From: Buxus sempervirens
Taxonomy: Eukaryota; Streptophyta; Magnoliopsida; Buxales; Buxaceae
NCBI GenBank assembly: GCA_947561395.2
Contig: OX387187.1
Coordinates: 21,061,829 to 21,125,828, forward strand
Direction of reading: 5' to 3'
Length of the DNA: 64,000 bases
Shown piece after piece: positions 23,286-35,414 of this stretch. A program made the translations under genes and the position numbers. Position 1 is the stretch's first letter. Every line of letters starts with the position of its first letter. The notes below the pieces were generated by a model. That model saw nothing but the letters and a program-made list of their open reading frames with translations. It ran no database searches and was not told the origin of the DNA.

Positions 23286-23527
23286 TGTAACCCCCCGGAT
23301 CCGGGTTACGTAACGGAACCGTAACTCGTACCCAAGGGTTAGATAACAAAACCGCAGGATCTATATCAAAGTGTAAGAAAACATGACATTTCATTTATTA
23401 TCACCAACACTATATCAGAGTTCGCTAAAATATCCCAATCACCAAACCACAATGGATTGAAAGAATTACAATTCAAAAGTTACTCACTATCACAAATGGA
23501 AATAACAACTAAGATGTATCTCAACAG

Positions 23528-23610
23528 TCACTCGACAAAATAATCCTCTCCCTTATACTCGGGGTAATCTGCGTCTGGCTCAACCCCACTTATATCGTCC
23601 TCACCAGGAT
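23528..23610 (-). other. Conserved LTR exon with GED...DYF peptide (L1' copy)
   Basis: Behind the acceptor ttgttttgttttcag| the frame reads PGEDDISGVEPDADY then PEYKGEDYFVE and TGA. It differs by two residues from the L1 copy at 38393. See the matching entries at 40995, 43501 and 49227. Confidence 0.55.
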
Positions 23611-23727
23611 CTGAAAACAAAACAAATCAAAACGGAATGAGATACGAATATCCCAGCAAGTAGCACATGCATGCACAAAACATTTATATTAGTTCTAAAA
23701 CATGCTTCAATAATAACACATGCATTC

Positions 23728-25860
23728 TGTAGACACCTGATTTTTGCACCCCTAAAATGAAGAAAAATGAAAAGTCAAACCCTGAGGGGGTCAAAAAATT
23801 GACTTTTTGATTCAAGTAAATTTGGCCATCAAACTTCATCTCATTGAAAAGAGCATTTCAACACGGTTCTAACGCAACTGAGTTTGTTGGAATCGGAGTT
23901 CGGATGAGAAAGTTATGAACCGGTCAAACTTTTGGGGAGCGAAAAGTTGACTTTTTGCTCGACCCCAATTCAGCTGCCCAAATTGATCCCAATGAATAGG
24001 TGACTCCGAGCTGATTCCAACGACACTAAGTTTGCTAAAATCGGACACTGGACGAAGAAGTTATGGGCAGTTGAAGTTTCAGAAAAACTACCCATGTGGC
24101 AAAAGGGCAGCAGAAAATAGAATAAACCAATAAAATAAATAAAATAAATGTATTTGTTAATATATTAAATATTTTAATAATATTTTAAATAAAATAATCT
24201 CGTTTTTTAATAAAATAATCGAAAAAATCGAATAAAATCTTTATTTTAAGCCAAATTGAATAATGGTTTGAAATCCAGCGAATTTAAAACGTGCTCGCCC
24301 GTATTTGAAATGCGGGCAGGGCGTGCCCGTACTTCAAATACGGGCACACCTTCTGGAAGAGACATGCGTCGTTGTACGGCAAAACACGCGTCCCGTACGG
24401 CTGATTCGGCGAGATTTGAAAATGTGCATTTTTCGTCCGCATTTGAAATATGGGCAAGGCATGCTCGCATTTTATTTACGGGCAAGGCATGCCCGCATTT
24501 CAAATACGGGCACGACTTTTTTGCATATAAATAGAGAGGCCAGCCCTCCATTCGAACACGCTGGCTCCCAAGCCTCTCCCCCTCTTCTTCCTTGCCTTTT
24601 TGCTCGTCCAACCTCTGCCCAACTTCTGCCAAAATCCCACTAGCCTATAAAAATCCCCATTTTGCCCTTAGACCTTGCCCAATCCCTTTCTCTTTCAATC
24701 CTTTCAGCCTCACAGTAGTCAACCCCTTTTCAAGCCCAAATTGGAGAATTCACTAGGGCGCGGAAGCGTTGCCAAAATCTACCCACTATCCCCACCTTTT
24801 ATCTCTCTCAACCCGAAGCAAGGGAACCCTCTCTTCAAAACCAGTTCGGAAAACCAACGGGAGTGCGGAAGCGCTGCCAGAATTTTCGGAGATCCACAAC
24901 ACACAAAAACTAACAGGTAGTGATACTGTAAGTATTCTAATCATTTCTTTAATTATTTTTCAGTCTCTTATATTACTCCTAACTTGTTTATTACATTTTG
25001 TGTGTCACAAAAGACCCCATGAAAATGGATGTCTCTATATGGAAGAGAAGGAGGGTAGTTTTACAATAAAGGCAAACTAACATGGTTAATTAACTGGTTT
25101 TATTAACAAGTTCAAGAGGGGTTTGTCCTCTTTAGCTCATACCATGTAATCCTATCCCATCCCTTTTTTCCTTTCTCATTTTAAACAACAGGAAGGTGAC
25201 TTAGCAAAAATGGAGAAAAATGGAAATTCGTTCCATTACTAAACACCAAAGGAAAAGAAGGAGATTTGACGACCAATCAAGACATTTGAACCACAGAAGT
25301 GCTGAGAATCCCAACAGAAGTCGCCAGAGCTCCTAGAAGACCAACCAAGTTGATCCCAAGCAAAATTGGCACAAAACAGCAAAATTGGGCAGAAACCGCA
25401 TACTCAGGGCGGTCAAGGCATGACCGTAGTTAATATGCGGTCTTAGCATGACCGCAGATGCACTACGGTCACGGTCAGACCGTAGAGTAAATGCGGTCAT
25501 CTCATAAAAATGATTAAAAATTAACTTTTTCGACCTGAATGAGCTTGAACCAACCCAAGTTGGTTTAACCCGACTCAATTTGGTTATTTGGGCTATTTTC
25601 AGCCCATTGAAAGAGAGTGGATCCAGATGGGCCCACAAAGACCTCCCTGGGCCCACTTAAGTGGCCCACCTTTGATCGGCCCAAACCAGGCCCGTTTTCA
25701 ACCAACGGGCCCAAGGCCACCTGATCCCTGGCTAATGGGCCAAATCCAAGCCCGCAAGCCCTAATATGTGTAAATAATTTAATAAACCAAAAGGGTTACC
25801 TAATAATCCTACTGGGCCCAAGCCCAACCTTGGCAACCCATGGGTCTTCCAACGGGACCC
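23728..25860 (+). mobile_element. Ogre-like LTR O2, 3'-truncated
   Basis: Starts tgtagacacctgatttttgcacccc and is collinear with O3 (35415) through ggtcttccaacgggaccca. There it stops against L1' sequence (tattcgggagaaccc). Its 3' end and about 215 bp of the host LTR are missing compared with L1 (38046-38262). It contains a TATA box (24536-24543, TATAAATA, then GAGAGGCCA) and hairpin words around 24295-24515 and 25395-25500. Confidence 0.75.
24536..24543 (+). promoter_or_regulatory. TATA box of Ogre-like LTR O2
   Basis: TATAAATAGAGAGGCCA is conserved exactly in the O3 copy (36205-36212). It follows the palindromic word array in both. Confidence 0.7.
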
Positions 25861-26819
25861 ATATTCGGGAGAACCCATCCAGTACAGTGATGAGTTGGCA
25901 TGTACTAATCCAGTCACAGTCCGAGTACACGATAAAATGAGGGATAGCTACAGCCAGCCGAGTACACAATCAAGCCTCACCAAGTACACGGTGGAAACGC
26001 GTGCGTGAACAACTCATTACGACTAGCAAAGAAAACAATCTATTCCACTACCTAGCTCTTAACTTGACAAATGTGGATCCATACCGAGCTATGCCATCTA
26101 GACCCGAGCTAAAGCCAAAAACAGAAATCTCATTAATATCAACTTGTTCCAAACCCAAAACATGCCATCTCGAGCACACGGCCATCTCTGAGTACACAAA
26201 GAAAACACCATCCCAAATACATGGGCATCCCCGAGTACACGGAGGTAAAGTAACCATCAAGCCATCGCAAATCACAAGAACATCCTCCAAGTGTATAAAA
26301 GTTCCCAAAAATCAGATTTGTCCATAACAAATTAGTTTAACAGATCCTTTCCAAAATAGTGCTTAAAATCCTCTTTTATAGTCAAAATTGGGTAAGACTG
26401 TCAAAACTCGGTTAAACCGGCAAATCTGCATACAGATATCAAAATTCAATAATATTGATAAATTCAGACTTGAACACTTGTTTTATACTTGAACAGAAAA
26501 TTTCTATAAGTATTTCTATTACTTCCTCTCTTTAACATAACCCAAGACATCATATATTAACTCATATAACTCCAACTTATGTAATCCTAAGCTTTCTACT
26601 TTTGGTTCACTTAAGATATAATCTTATTCTCTAATGTGCTTCCAATAACTCATATGTAACCTGAATTTTAAGCAAACTTTATAATGATCTTTACCTTGGA
26701 GTTTTAATGCCCAAAATTTACTTATACCAAAATCTGAAATACACTAATCTTATTTGACTTATTTCCCCTTTTCTACACTCATTTAAGTTTCCATTATTTC
26801 TCTCTTATACATTTATATA

Positions 26820-27171
26820 TGTGACATCCTAACTGTCTGAGTGGGTGGCTATGATGTGGGCGGGGTGAGAGACCTGGGTGAGCTACCACAGTGGCGAGCT
26901 ACCAGGTGAGGATGTGCATATGGTTGGGATTCCACAACGCTCGAGGATGCTATAAGTAGTCTTAAGACCCCCAAATTAGCAAGAGGCCTTTTAAGAGCAA
27001 CATGGGACTAAATCCCCTGGGAACCCTAAAGTTAAGCGTGCTCGGGTGGGAGCACTGCTAGGATGGGTGACCCCTGGGAAGTTTTCACGTGTTATCCTTG
27101 AAAACAAATCCGTGAGGCCCGTGGGCCCAGAGCGAACAAAATATTGCTGGGTATGGGTCTGGCATGTTACA
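26820..27171 (+). mobile_element. Cassandra-like LTR with 5S-derived segment, copy 2, used as 5' LTR of gag-pol
   Basis: 352 bp, tgtgacatcctaa...ctggcatgttaca. The 5S-like block is at 27031-27083: gttaagcgtgctcggg, then aggatgggtgacccctggg. It is followed immediately by a tRNA-Met PBS and then the chromovirus gag. Its U3 start abuts the broken end of the inverted Tekay LTR. A 5S-type internal promoter here would read toward gag. Confidence 0.85.
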
Positions 27172-27186
27172 AATGGTATTAGAGAT
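27172..27186 (+). promoter_or_regulatory. Primer-binding site of the gag-pol element
   Basis: aatggtattagagata directly follows the LTR end gttaca. It matches the tRNA-iMet PBS TGGTATCAGAG with one C-to-T change, consistent with methylation decay. Confidence 0.8.
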
Positions 27187-27322
27187 ATATCAGAGAACTT
27201 GATAAGAGATATGAATGAACACCTATAGGATGGCCTTGGGGTTTGAGAGTACGTTAGATAGTACCCTAGGAATTGCTAGGGAGAGATCCTATCTGACTCG
27301 GTTTTGTTGTATTTTAGTTGAC

Positions 27323-28606
27323 ATGGCTGGCAGAGGACGACTTGTTGCTCGAGCCCGCACCCTGGCAGCTAGGCCAGTGGAGGACCATCATGAGGAGGTA
27401 CAGGAGCAGCCTCCATTCTTTGCTGAGGACCAGCAGATACCACGTCCTCAGGCACCACCAGAGGCCCCACCTCAGAGAGGTGATGATATTTGGGCAGCTG
27501 TTGGGACTCTTACTCGGCTCCTGTCTATGGAGCGAGAGGAGCGGATGAGCCAGACCGGCAACGGGAATGGTCATCGGAATGGGGAAGGGCAAGGAGATAA
27601 TCATAGGGGGCAACAGCAGCAGCACATGAGAGAGTTGGAGCAGTTCCGAAAGATGGGACCTCCTACCTTCACAAGAGTACCCGATCCATTAGAGGCTGAG
27701 AGATGGATCCAGAGGATTGAGAGGATCCTTGACATTATGTAGTGCTCAGAGGGGAGTAGGGTGAGGATGGCCACTTTCATGATGGAGGGCGAGGCATATC
27801 ATTGGTGGCAGAGTGTGCTATGTAGAAAGGCTCCAGGGACTCAAATGACATGGGTACAGTTCAGGGAGCTGTTCTACAGCCGATATTTCTCATCAGAGTT
27901 CCGCCTGTCTAAGGCGAGGGAGTTTATGCAGATATCTCAGGGGACTTCATCTGTGGCCCAGTACGAGGCCAGATTTGAGGAGCTGTCTCGTTTTGCTCCA
28001 CATATAGTAGCAGTGGAGGAGCAGCGCATTGAGCACTTCGAGGAGGGGCTGAGGCCTGAGATCAAGGACAAGGTATCAGTATTTTTGTGTACTCATTTTG
28101 AGGAGTTAGTCAGGAGGGCTGAGAGGGCTGAGAGACTTATCCGTACCAGCAGAGGTGATGCCAGCAGGGCACGGTTACCTCCCAGATAGTTTTATGAGCA
28201 GTGGGGTGTCTTTGGAAGGGATAAGAGGCCGAGAATTGAAGGTGCAGGACTGAGACAGATGGATGGTAGATGTGCCAGCTTTGGGAGATCACATATTCCC
28301 GGTCCTTGTATTGCACTGGTCGGTGCATGTTTTTGGTGTGGACAGCAGGGACACCAGATAGCTGACTGCACTTATTCGTCCACATATCAGTCTTTACAAC
28401 CCGAGTATAGATCAGCACCACGGACTGAGACACAGGGACTAGCAGCTCCAGTTCCATATAGAATGCAGCCTCAGGGCACTCGAGTTGACAGATCTGTTCC
28501 GGCAGCTCCTACAGATCGGAGGCAGCAGGGTAGAGCTCCGCGAGGTCGAGGTGCGCCACCTAAGATTGGTCAGAGGCAGCCAACACCAGTGACACAGGGG
28601 CAGTAA
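27323..28606 (+). pseudogene. Chromovirus (Tekay-type) gag, broken
   Basis: Starts MAGRGRLVARAR at 27323. Recognisable gag blocks follow: DIWAAVGTLTRLL, REFFYSRYF-like FRELFYSRYF, SVAQYEARFEELSRFAPH, HFEEGLRPEIKD. The CCHC knuckle CFWCGQQGHQIADC is at 28328-28369. In-frame stops lie at 27740 (TAG), 28187 (TAG) and 28604 (TAA), each one base from a glutamine codon. Gag would form the virus-like particle. The copy cannot make a full product. Confidence 0.88.
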
Positions 28607-30400
28607 ACCAGAGTTTATGTAGTAGGTGCTACTGAGGAGGAGGAGGAGCCTGAGCCTGATGCACCTCATTTGGTTGGAGGTATTATTTTTATTTCTGGTC
28701 GATCTGCAATTTGTTTATTTGATTCTGGAGCGTCTATTTCTTTTATTACCCCGCATTGTGCATGTCGTATTGGATTGACACCGGATACATTAGAAACCAC
28801 TTTGACTGTGTACACACCTTTGGGGGAGACCTCTAGATTACAAACTGTATACCGAGATTGTATGATCAGATTAGGATCATTGGAGTCACCCGGTAGTCTG
28901 ATGGCATTAGATTTTGGAGAGTTTGATGTCATTTTGGGAATTGACTGATTGTTTCGGCACCATGTGAGCATTGATTGCTTCAGGGGTACCATTACAGTGA
29001 GTTCTCCAGGGCAGCCTGTTTATTGTTTCAAGTGTGAGGGTTTGTCTAGCAGAGTGGAATTGGTGGCTTCTGTGTTGACAGAGGAACCGAAGGGAGACAC
29101 TCCTAGCTTGACTGATGTGCCTATTGTTTGTGAGTATGCGGATGTTTTTCTGGATGACTTGCCAGGATTACCCCCACCTAGGAGGTTGATTTTAGGATTC
29201 GACTCCTACCTGGCACGACACTAGTATCTAGACCTCCATATAGGATGTCTCAACCGGAATACACAGAACTGAAGAAGCAAGTTGATGAGTTGCTTGAGAA
29301 GGGGTATATTAGACCGAGTGTTTCACCTTGGGGTGCACCGGTTCTCTTCGTACAGAAGAAGGATGGGTCTATGAGGATGTGTATAGACTACCGTCGTCTG
29401 AATCAAGTGACAATCAAGAATAAGTACCCACTACCCCAGATAGATGATTATTTGATCAGTTGAGGGGAGCATCATGGTTCTCGAAGATTGATTTGAAATC
29501 GGGATACCGCCAGTTATGTGTCGCACCAGAGGATATAGAGAAGACAGCATTCCGTACAAGATATGGACATTATGAGTTTTTAGTCATGCCATTTGGGCTG
29601 ACTAATGCCCCGGCTGTTTTAATGGATCTCATGAACCGAGTGTTTCATCCCTACCTTGATAGTTTTGTAGTGGTGTTCATAGATGATATTCTGATTTATT
29701 CCCGGAGTAGAGATGAGCATGTCCAGCATCTCAAGACAGTGTTGCAAACATTGAGAGATCATCACTTGTATGCAAAATTCAGCAAGTGTCAGTTCTGGTT
29801 GCAAAAGATCTCATTTCTAGGACATGTTATTTCCGGGGAGGGTGTTGAGGTTGATCCATCTAAGGTAAAGCAGTGACTGATTGGCCGAGACCCACTACAG
29901 TTACTGAAGTGCGTAGTTTCTTGGGTATGGCCGGATATTATAGGAGATTCATTGAGAATTTTTCCAGATTAGCAGCTCCTATGTCAAATCTCACTAAGAA
30001 AGCAGTGAAATTCACATGGGATGACAGTTGTGAACAGAGTTTCCAAGAATTGAAGCGTCGATTGACTGAGGCTCCTGTTCTAATTATATCTTCAGTGAAC
30101 GAGAATTTCTTTGTTTATTGTGATGCCACTCGAGTTGGATTGGGCTGTGTGTTGATGCAGCAAAGGAGAGTGGTAGCTTATGCATCGCGATTGTTGCGTA
30201 CTCATGAGAAGAACTATCCCACCCATGACTTAGAGTTGGTTGTTATAGTGTTCGCACTTAAGATATGGCGGCATTACTTATATGGGGTTCAGTTTGAGAT
30301 ATTCTCTAATCATAAGAGTCTGAGATACATATTCTCACAGAGAGATCTTAACATGAGGCAGAGGAGGTGGATGGATCTTCTGAAGGACTATGATTTTACA
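28607..30400 (+). pseudogene. Chromovirus pol: protease, reverse transcriptase, RNase H (broken)
   Basis: Protease active site LFDSGASISFI at about 28711-28743; TGA at 28946 replaces a tryptophan codon. [18 protein letters not shown] (about 29356-29403), [12 protein letters not shown], and the catalytic FIDDILIYS near 29676. Frameshifts lie near 29200, near 29455, and at the 29874 TGA. RNase H follows from about 30080 (VYCDATRVGLGCVLMQ) to VVADALSRR near 30450. Order PR-RT-RH is that of Ty3 elements. Confidence 0.88.
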
Positions 30401-32760
30401 CTTCAGTACCATCCGGGCAAGGCAAATGTAGTTGCTGATGCCTTGAGTCGTAGAGGAGCATCTGAGGATCAGATAGCCACGTTGTCTTCTTTTATGACCA
30501 GTCAGTGCAGTTTGGTAGATACTGTTAGAGATTGGCCATGTGAGTTTGTATCTGAGGGTGTCGATCGGATTTTAGCCCGAGTACATGTAGAGCCGGATTT
30601 GATCCAGCGCATTCGGGAGAGGCAGTTGTCAGATACAGATCTGAAGCATACCAAAGAGTTGGTAGAGAAAGGTGATGAAACTGCCAGAGAGTTTGAATTC
30701 AGAGATGGGTTATTGAGGTTCAAGGGTAGGATTTGTATACCTGATGATGTAGAGATCCGCAGAGTCATACTGGATGAGAGCCATAAGTCCAGATATGCAG
30801 TTCATCCCGGTAGTACCAAGATGTATAGAAATCTGAGGAATGTGTATTGGTGGTCAGGGATGAAGAATGATGTAGCTGAGTATGTGTCTAGATGCTAGGT
30901 ATGTCAGCAAGTAAAAGCAGAACACCGTAGACCTCCAGGGTTGTTACACTCATTGCCTGTTCCTGAGTGGAAGTGGGAACACATCACCATGGACTTTGTT
31001 AATGGGTTGCCGGGTACACAGAAGAAGTAGGATGATATATGGGTGATCGTAGATTGGTTGATGAAATCAGCCCATTCCTTGCCTTATCGTACCACACATC
31101 TATGGTAGAGATGTACATGAGGGAGATAGTTCGGTTTCATGGAGTTCCAGTATCGATTGTATCTGACCGAGATGCCCGGTTTACTTCACAGTTTTGGCAG
31201 AGTTTTCAAGAGGCCTTGGGCACTAAATTGTGTTTCAGCACAAGTTATCACCCACAGACGGATGGTCAGTCAGAGCGGACCATACAGATATTGGAGGACA
31301 TGTTACGCTGTTGTGTATTGGATTAGGGTGGTAGTTGGAGCAACCACTTACACTTGGTGGAGTTCGCTTATAATAACAGCTACCAGGCCAGTATACAGAT
31401 GGCACCATTTGAGGTAGGGGTGGCAATCGGTCGAATACGGATCGGATATATGTATATTCGTATTTGAATCCGAATTTTTTCGGATCTTAGATTTCAGATC
31501 CGTATTCGAACCACGGATCTAAATCCTATATTTGAATTCGGAAATTTCGGTTTCGGATCGGATTCAAATATATATCCCACTCATTACCAACTCTACTTAG
31601 AGAGGGATTTAAATGAGAAATGGGTTTGAACTTCAAATTTGAAGCACCATGCAACAGTGGATATTGAGCGACTGGCAAAAAAATCATACCCCAGAACTTA
31701 GAACGACCTGTCTGTTCTGGACAATGGAATTTCAGAGCAAAATAGGGGGTTTTGGAATTGGTTCTTTAAGTGGGTTTGCAGGTACCAATCGCCGGAGGGT
31801 GGCAGTGACAAAGATGAGAGAAAGTTTAGATTTAGGGCAAATCGTTTTTTAAAGGTTTTTGGTTTTAGTTATGATTGTTCAACTGTAGTTTATAAATGGT
31901 CTACAATCTAACCATGTCTGCTCTGGGTTTATGTATATGATATATATGATTTCGGTCGGATCCTATTCGGATCGGATACATGTATATCCGTATTTGAATC
32001 CGAATTTTTTCGGATCTTAGATTTCAGATCCGTATTTGAACCACGGATCTTAGATTTCAGATTGGATTCGCCAATTTCGAATCGGATTCGGATCGAATTC
32101 GGATATATATCCGACCCATTGCCAGCCCTAATTTGAGGCGTTGTATGGTCGTACATGTAGATCACCTGTTTGCTGGGAGGAGGTTGGTGAAAGGCAGTAT
32201 CTAGGCCCTCAGATCGTGCAAGATAGTGTTGAGAAAGTGAACTTGATCAGGCAGCGGTTATTGACTGCTCAGAGCCGTCAGAAGAGCTATGCGGATGATA
32301 GGCGGCGTGACTTGGAATTTGAGGTCGGGGATCAAGTGTTTCTTAAGATATCACCTTCGAAGGGTATTATGAGATTTGGGAAAAAGGGCAAGTTATCTCC
32401 GAGATTCATTGGGCCATTTGAGATAGTAAAGAAAGTGAATCCAGTTGCATATCGTCTAGCTTTGCCTACGCAGTTGGGTAGAGGACATGATGTATTTCAC
32501 ATCTCTATGCTGAGATGATATATATCAGACCCGAGTCATGTGATTGATATTGAGCCTTTGGTGATTCGGGAGGACTTATCTAATGAGGAGGTTCTGATCT
32601 AGATCCTGGATCGACGTGATCAAATCCTGCGTACCAAAGTGATACCTTTGGTGAAGGTGCTATGATAGAATCACTCGACCGAGGAGGCTACATGGGAGAG
32701 AGAGGATGAGATGAAGCGGACGTACCTGGATTTATTTATAGCGTTATGAGGTAAATTTCG
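30401..32760 (+). pseudogene. Chromovirus integrase and chromodomain (broken, interrupted by a MITE)
   Basis: Zinc-binding HHCC region around HKSRYAVHPG...VSRC (30780-30895). TAG follows at 30896, then [12 protein letters not shown] and the core with [10 protein letters not shown] (first D) and VSDRDARFT (second D, near 31165), [11 protein letters not shown]. Further stops at 31028 and 31324. A hAT MITE (31415-32130) splits APFE|ALYGR. After it, RTCRSPVCW, GPFEIV and VFHISMLR, then a decayed C-terminus (EEATWEREDEMKRTYLDLF) typical of a chromodomain of the Tekay/Del group. Confidence 0.85.
31415..32130. mobile_element. Non-autonomous hAT MITE, 716 bp, in integrase
   Basis: Termini taggggtggcaatcg and (read on minus) tagggctggcaatgg. 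Exact 8-bp TSD atttgagg (31407-31414 and 32131-32138). It contains repeated blocks of cggatcggata/tttgaatccgaatttttt near both ends (31440-31520 and 31955-32060). No transposase. Removal joins the integrase frame. Confidence 0.93.
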
Positions 32761-32777
32761 AGGACGAAATTTTTTGT

Positions 32778-32789
32778 AGGAGGGGAGGA
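32778..32789 (+). promoter_or_regulatory. Polypurine tract of the Tekay element
   Basis: aggaggggagga lies directly before the 3' LTR start tgtaaaatccc. It primes plus-strand DNA synthesis in this element class. Confidence 0.85.
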
Positions 32790-35414
32790 TGTAAAATCCC
32801 TAATTTTCTGGAAAGTTAAAATTTTATATTGTAGTGATTAAATTAATGTTAATTAGTGAATTTTGCAGAGAAAGGAGATTATTGATTTAAATTAGAAATG
32901 TTGCTTGAGCCGGTCGGGCTATTTAAGTAATAAGGTATGAGAAATTTCCAGAATTTTAATTAGTTGATTTTTGCTCGGATCAGGTGGCAAAGATAAGTGA
33001 TACTAACTCTAATTGAGCTGTTGATATAGGGAATTTGGTAGTGTGGCATGACAGTGGATCATGATTTAAGTGGTTGATGGGTGGCAAGTATAAAAATGAG
33101 CAAATCTCAGTTAGCTGTTTCGTTTGGCTGAGTTTTTGATTGAGCATAATTGGAAATCTCAGAGAGAAGAGAGATCCGGAAGCTAGGGTTGAGGAGGTGA
33201 AAATCTGGTTGCTGAGGTGATCAAAGACTTCTTGGAAGGCCGTCTGATTTCTGTTCAAGAAGAGAGAAGTTTCACCTGCAGCAACAACTGAATCTCGTTT
33301 GAGTACTGCAATCTGAGCAGCTGTGATTTCAAGTCAGGTACGTTTAGCTAAATTAGCTATAAGATCATGGAAACCTTCTCCAATCTAATGAAGAAATTCA
33401 GATCTAACTAGATTTGATTTGAACTTTGATCTCTGCAGAAACCTGGATGTAAGTTCATTTCGGGTGACAAATTGTAGAGAATTTGGGAGCAATTAGGAGG
33501 TTCTGATTTGTGGTTAGCTCCAAACAGGTAAGTAGCACAAATCCTAATTGATTTGAATGTTTAAAACTAAGATTTGATTCAATTATTATATGTACAGCCG
33601 AACCTCTGTTTTTGAATTGTTATTGGCGCATAAGTATGAAGAACCTGATTTATGGTTAATTAAGAATTAAATGTATGGAAATAGATTGTTAAGTTGAGCA
33701 ATAAAGTGCTGGAAATGGACTAGTAAGACACAATAAATCAGATCATATCAGAATCCGAAAAATCTGTAGATAGTTGCTACCAAAGTTTTGTTGGAGAATA
33801 GTTGAACGACTAATTTTATGCATGTGTTGTTAGTAGATTAATTAAACTCAATGCAGGTTAGAAAGGCCATTGGAAGAGTCTAGATTATCCTAGGAAAGTT
33901 TTGAATGCAATGTAGCAATTCAATTCTGGTGTTCGGTTTCATTATCAGCATTCGAATCAAGAAAACATGGTCTAACGCTGAATATTGCTGGGGATCGCTT
34001 ACCTCCTTTAGAGGTCAGCGCCCAGCAGGTTTTTTTGGTCTTTAAAGAGTTAGTTTCAGTCCTATGTTAGAGTTTCTTCTAGGAATTAGTTATGAGAGTA
34101 AATGAGGAGTAAAATGGACTTAATTTGGAGTAGGCAAGAGGTGCGGGAAAACATGGAATGCATGACCAAGTTGCTGAAATTGTTTGAATAAGGAGATAGG
34201 CAGCCAAGCTAGGTGTATATGTATTGGTAAATTAAATTGATTAAACAAGGTATATTATAGAGGGTTAAAATTGTGATGAAGGGAGTGTGAAAGCAAAACA
34301 GTAACTCAGTTTTAGACCACTTGCAACTACTGTCATTGAATCTGTGGAACCTTAGAGAGGGCGCCCAGGATTGCTGAGGATCGCCCACCTCTCCAGAGGT
34401 TGGCGCCCAGCTTCGGTTTCATCCTATATTCCGACTAAATTGTGCATAGTGTTAAATTATACTTTATGGTTTTCTTGGGGAATTAAATGGTTGTAAGCTA
34501 AGGGTTATACCAAGTTGTTAGGTTCTGAAAAAACCAAAAGGTCTTATTAGGAACAAGTGGAGGGTTCTTATAAAAACTAAGGTCTGTCCAGCTTTTATAC
34601 ATTGTGGTATAAGATATTGCACATGCTGGGTTGTAAAGTTCAATTGGGTAAATTACCTAAATGATAACTGGGGAAGTATAAATGTATAGGAGAGAAATAA
34701 TGGAAACTTAAATGAGTGTAGAAAAGGGGAAATAAGTCAAATAAGATTAGTGTATTTCAGATTTTGGTATAAGTAAATTTTGGGCATTAAAACTCCAAGG
34801 TAAAGATCATTATAAAGTTTGCTTAAAATTTAGGTTACATATGAGTTATTGGAAACACATTAGAGAATAAGATTATATCTTAAGTGAACCAAAAGTAGAA
34901 AGCTTAGGATTACATAAGTTGGAGTTATATGAGTTACTATATGATGTCTTGGGTTATGTTAAAGAGAGGAAGTAATAGAAATACTTATAGAAATTTTCTG
35001 TTCAAGTATAAAACAAGTGTTCAAGTCTGAATTTATCAATATTATTGAATTTTGATATCTGTATGCAGATTTGCCGGTTTAACCGAGTTTTGACAGTCTT
35101 ACCCAATTTTGACTATAAAAGAGGATTTTAAGCACTATTTTGGAAAGGATCTGTTAAACTAATTTGTTATGGACAAATCTGATTTTTGGGAACTTTTATA
35201 CACTTGGAGGATGTTCTTGTGATTTGCGATGGCTTGATGGTTACTTTACCTCCGTGTACTCGGGGATGCCCATGTATTTGGGATGGTGTTTTCTTTGTGT
35301 ACTCAGAGATGGCCGTGTGCTCGAGATGGCATGTTTTGGGTTTGGAACAAGTTGATATTAATGAGATTTCTGTTTTTGGCTTTAGCTCGGGTCTAGATGG
35401 CATAGCTCGGTATG

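Larger units (their letters stand above)
23286..26819 (-). mobile_element. Inverted, 5'-truncated Tekay LTR (copy L1'), with nested O2
   Basis: It is the reverse complement of the L1 LTR from about position 34674 to 38707, at about 99 percent where I compared it (about 480 bp). It ends (minus) ggatccggggggttaca next to the PBS. It lacks the first 1.9 kb of the LTR, breaking off at tatataaatgtat directly against the Cassandra LTR at 26820. Nested inside is the truncated Ogre-type LTR 23728-25860. It is the empty-site reference for the O3 insertion of L1 (uninterrupted at about 26083). Confidence 0.85.

Noticed and set aside
24246-24643. Overlapping ORFs with repeated FEIRARPARISNTG-type text
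   Set aside because: Produced by the palindromic word array of LTR O2 on both strands.
26139-26330. 63-codon ORF repeated identically at 35164-35355
   Set aside because: The two are the same place in LTR copies L1' and L1, which are about 99 percent identical anyway; it overlaps the gtgtactcgg word array, so identity is no sign of coding.
27031-27083. 5S rRNA gene
   Set aside because: Only the internal-promoter half of 5S is present, inside a TG...CA LTR with PBS next to it, and it recurs in three LTR copies; not a functional rRNA gene.
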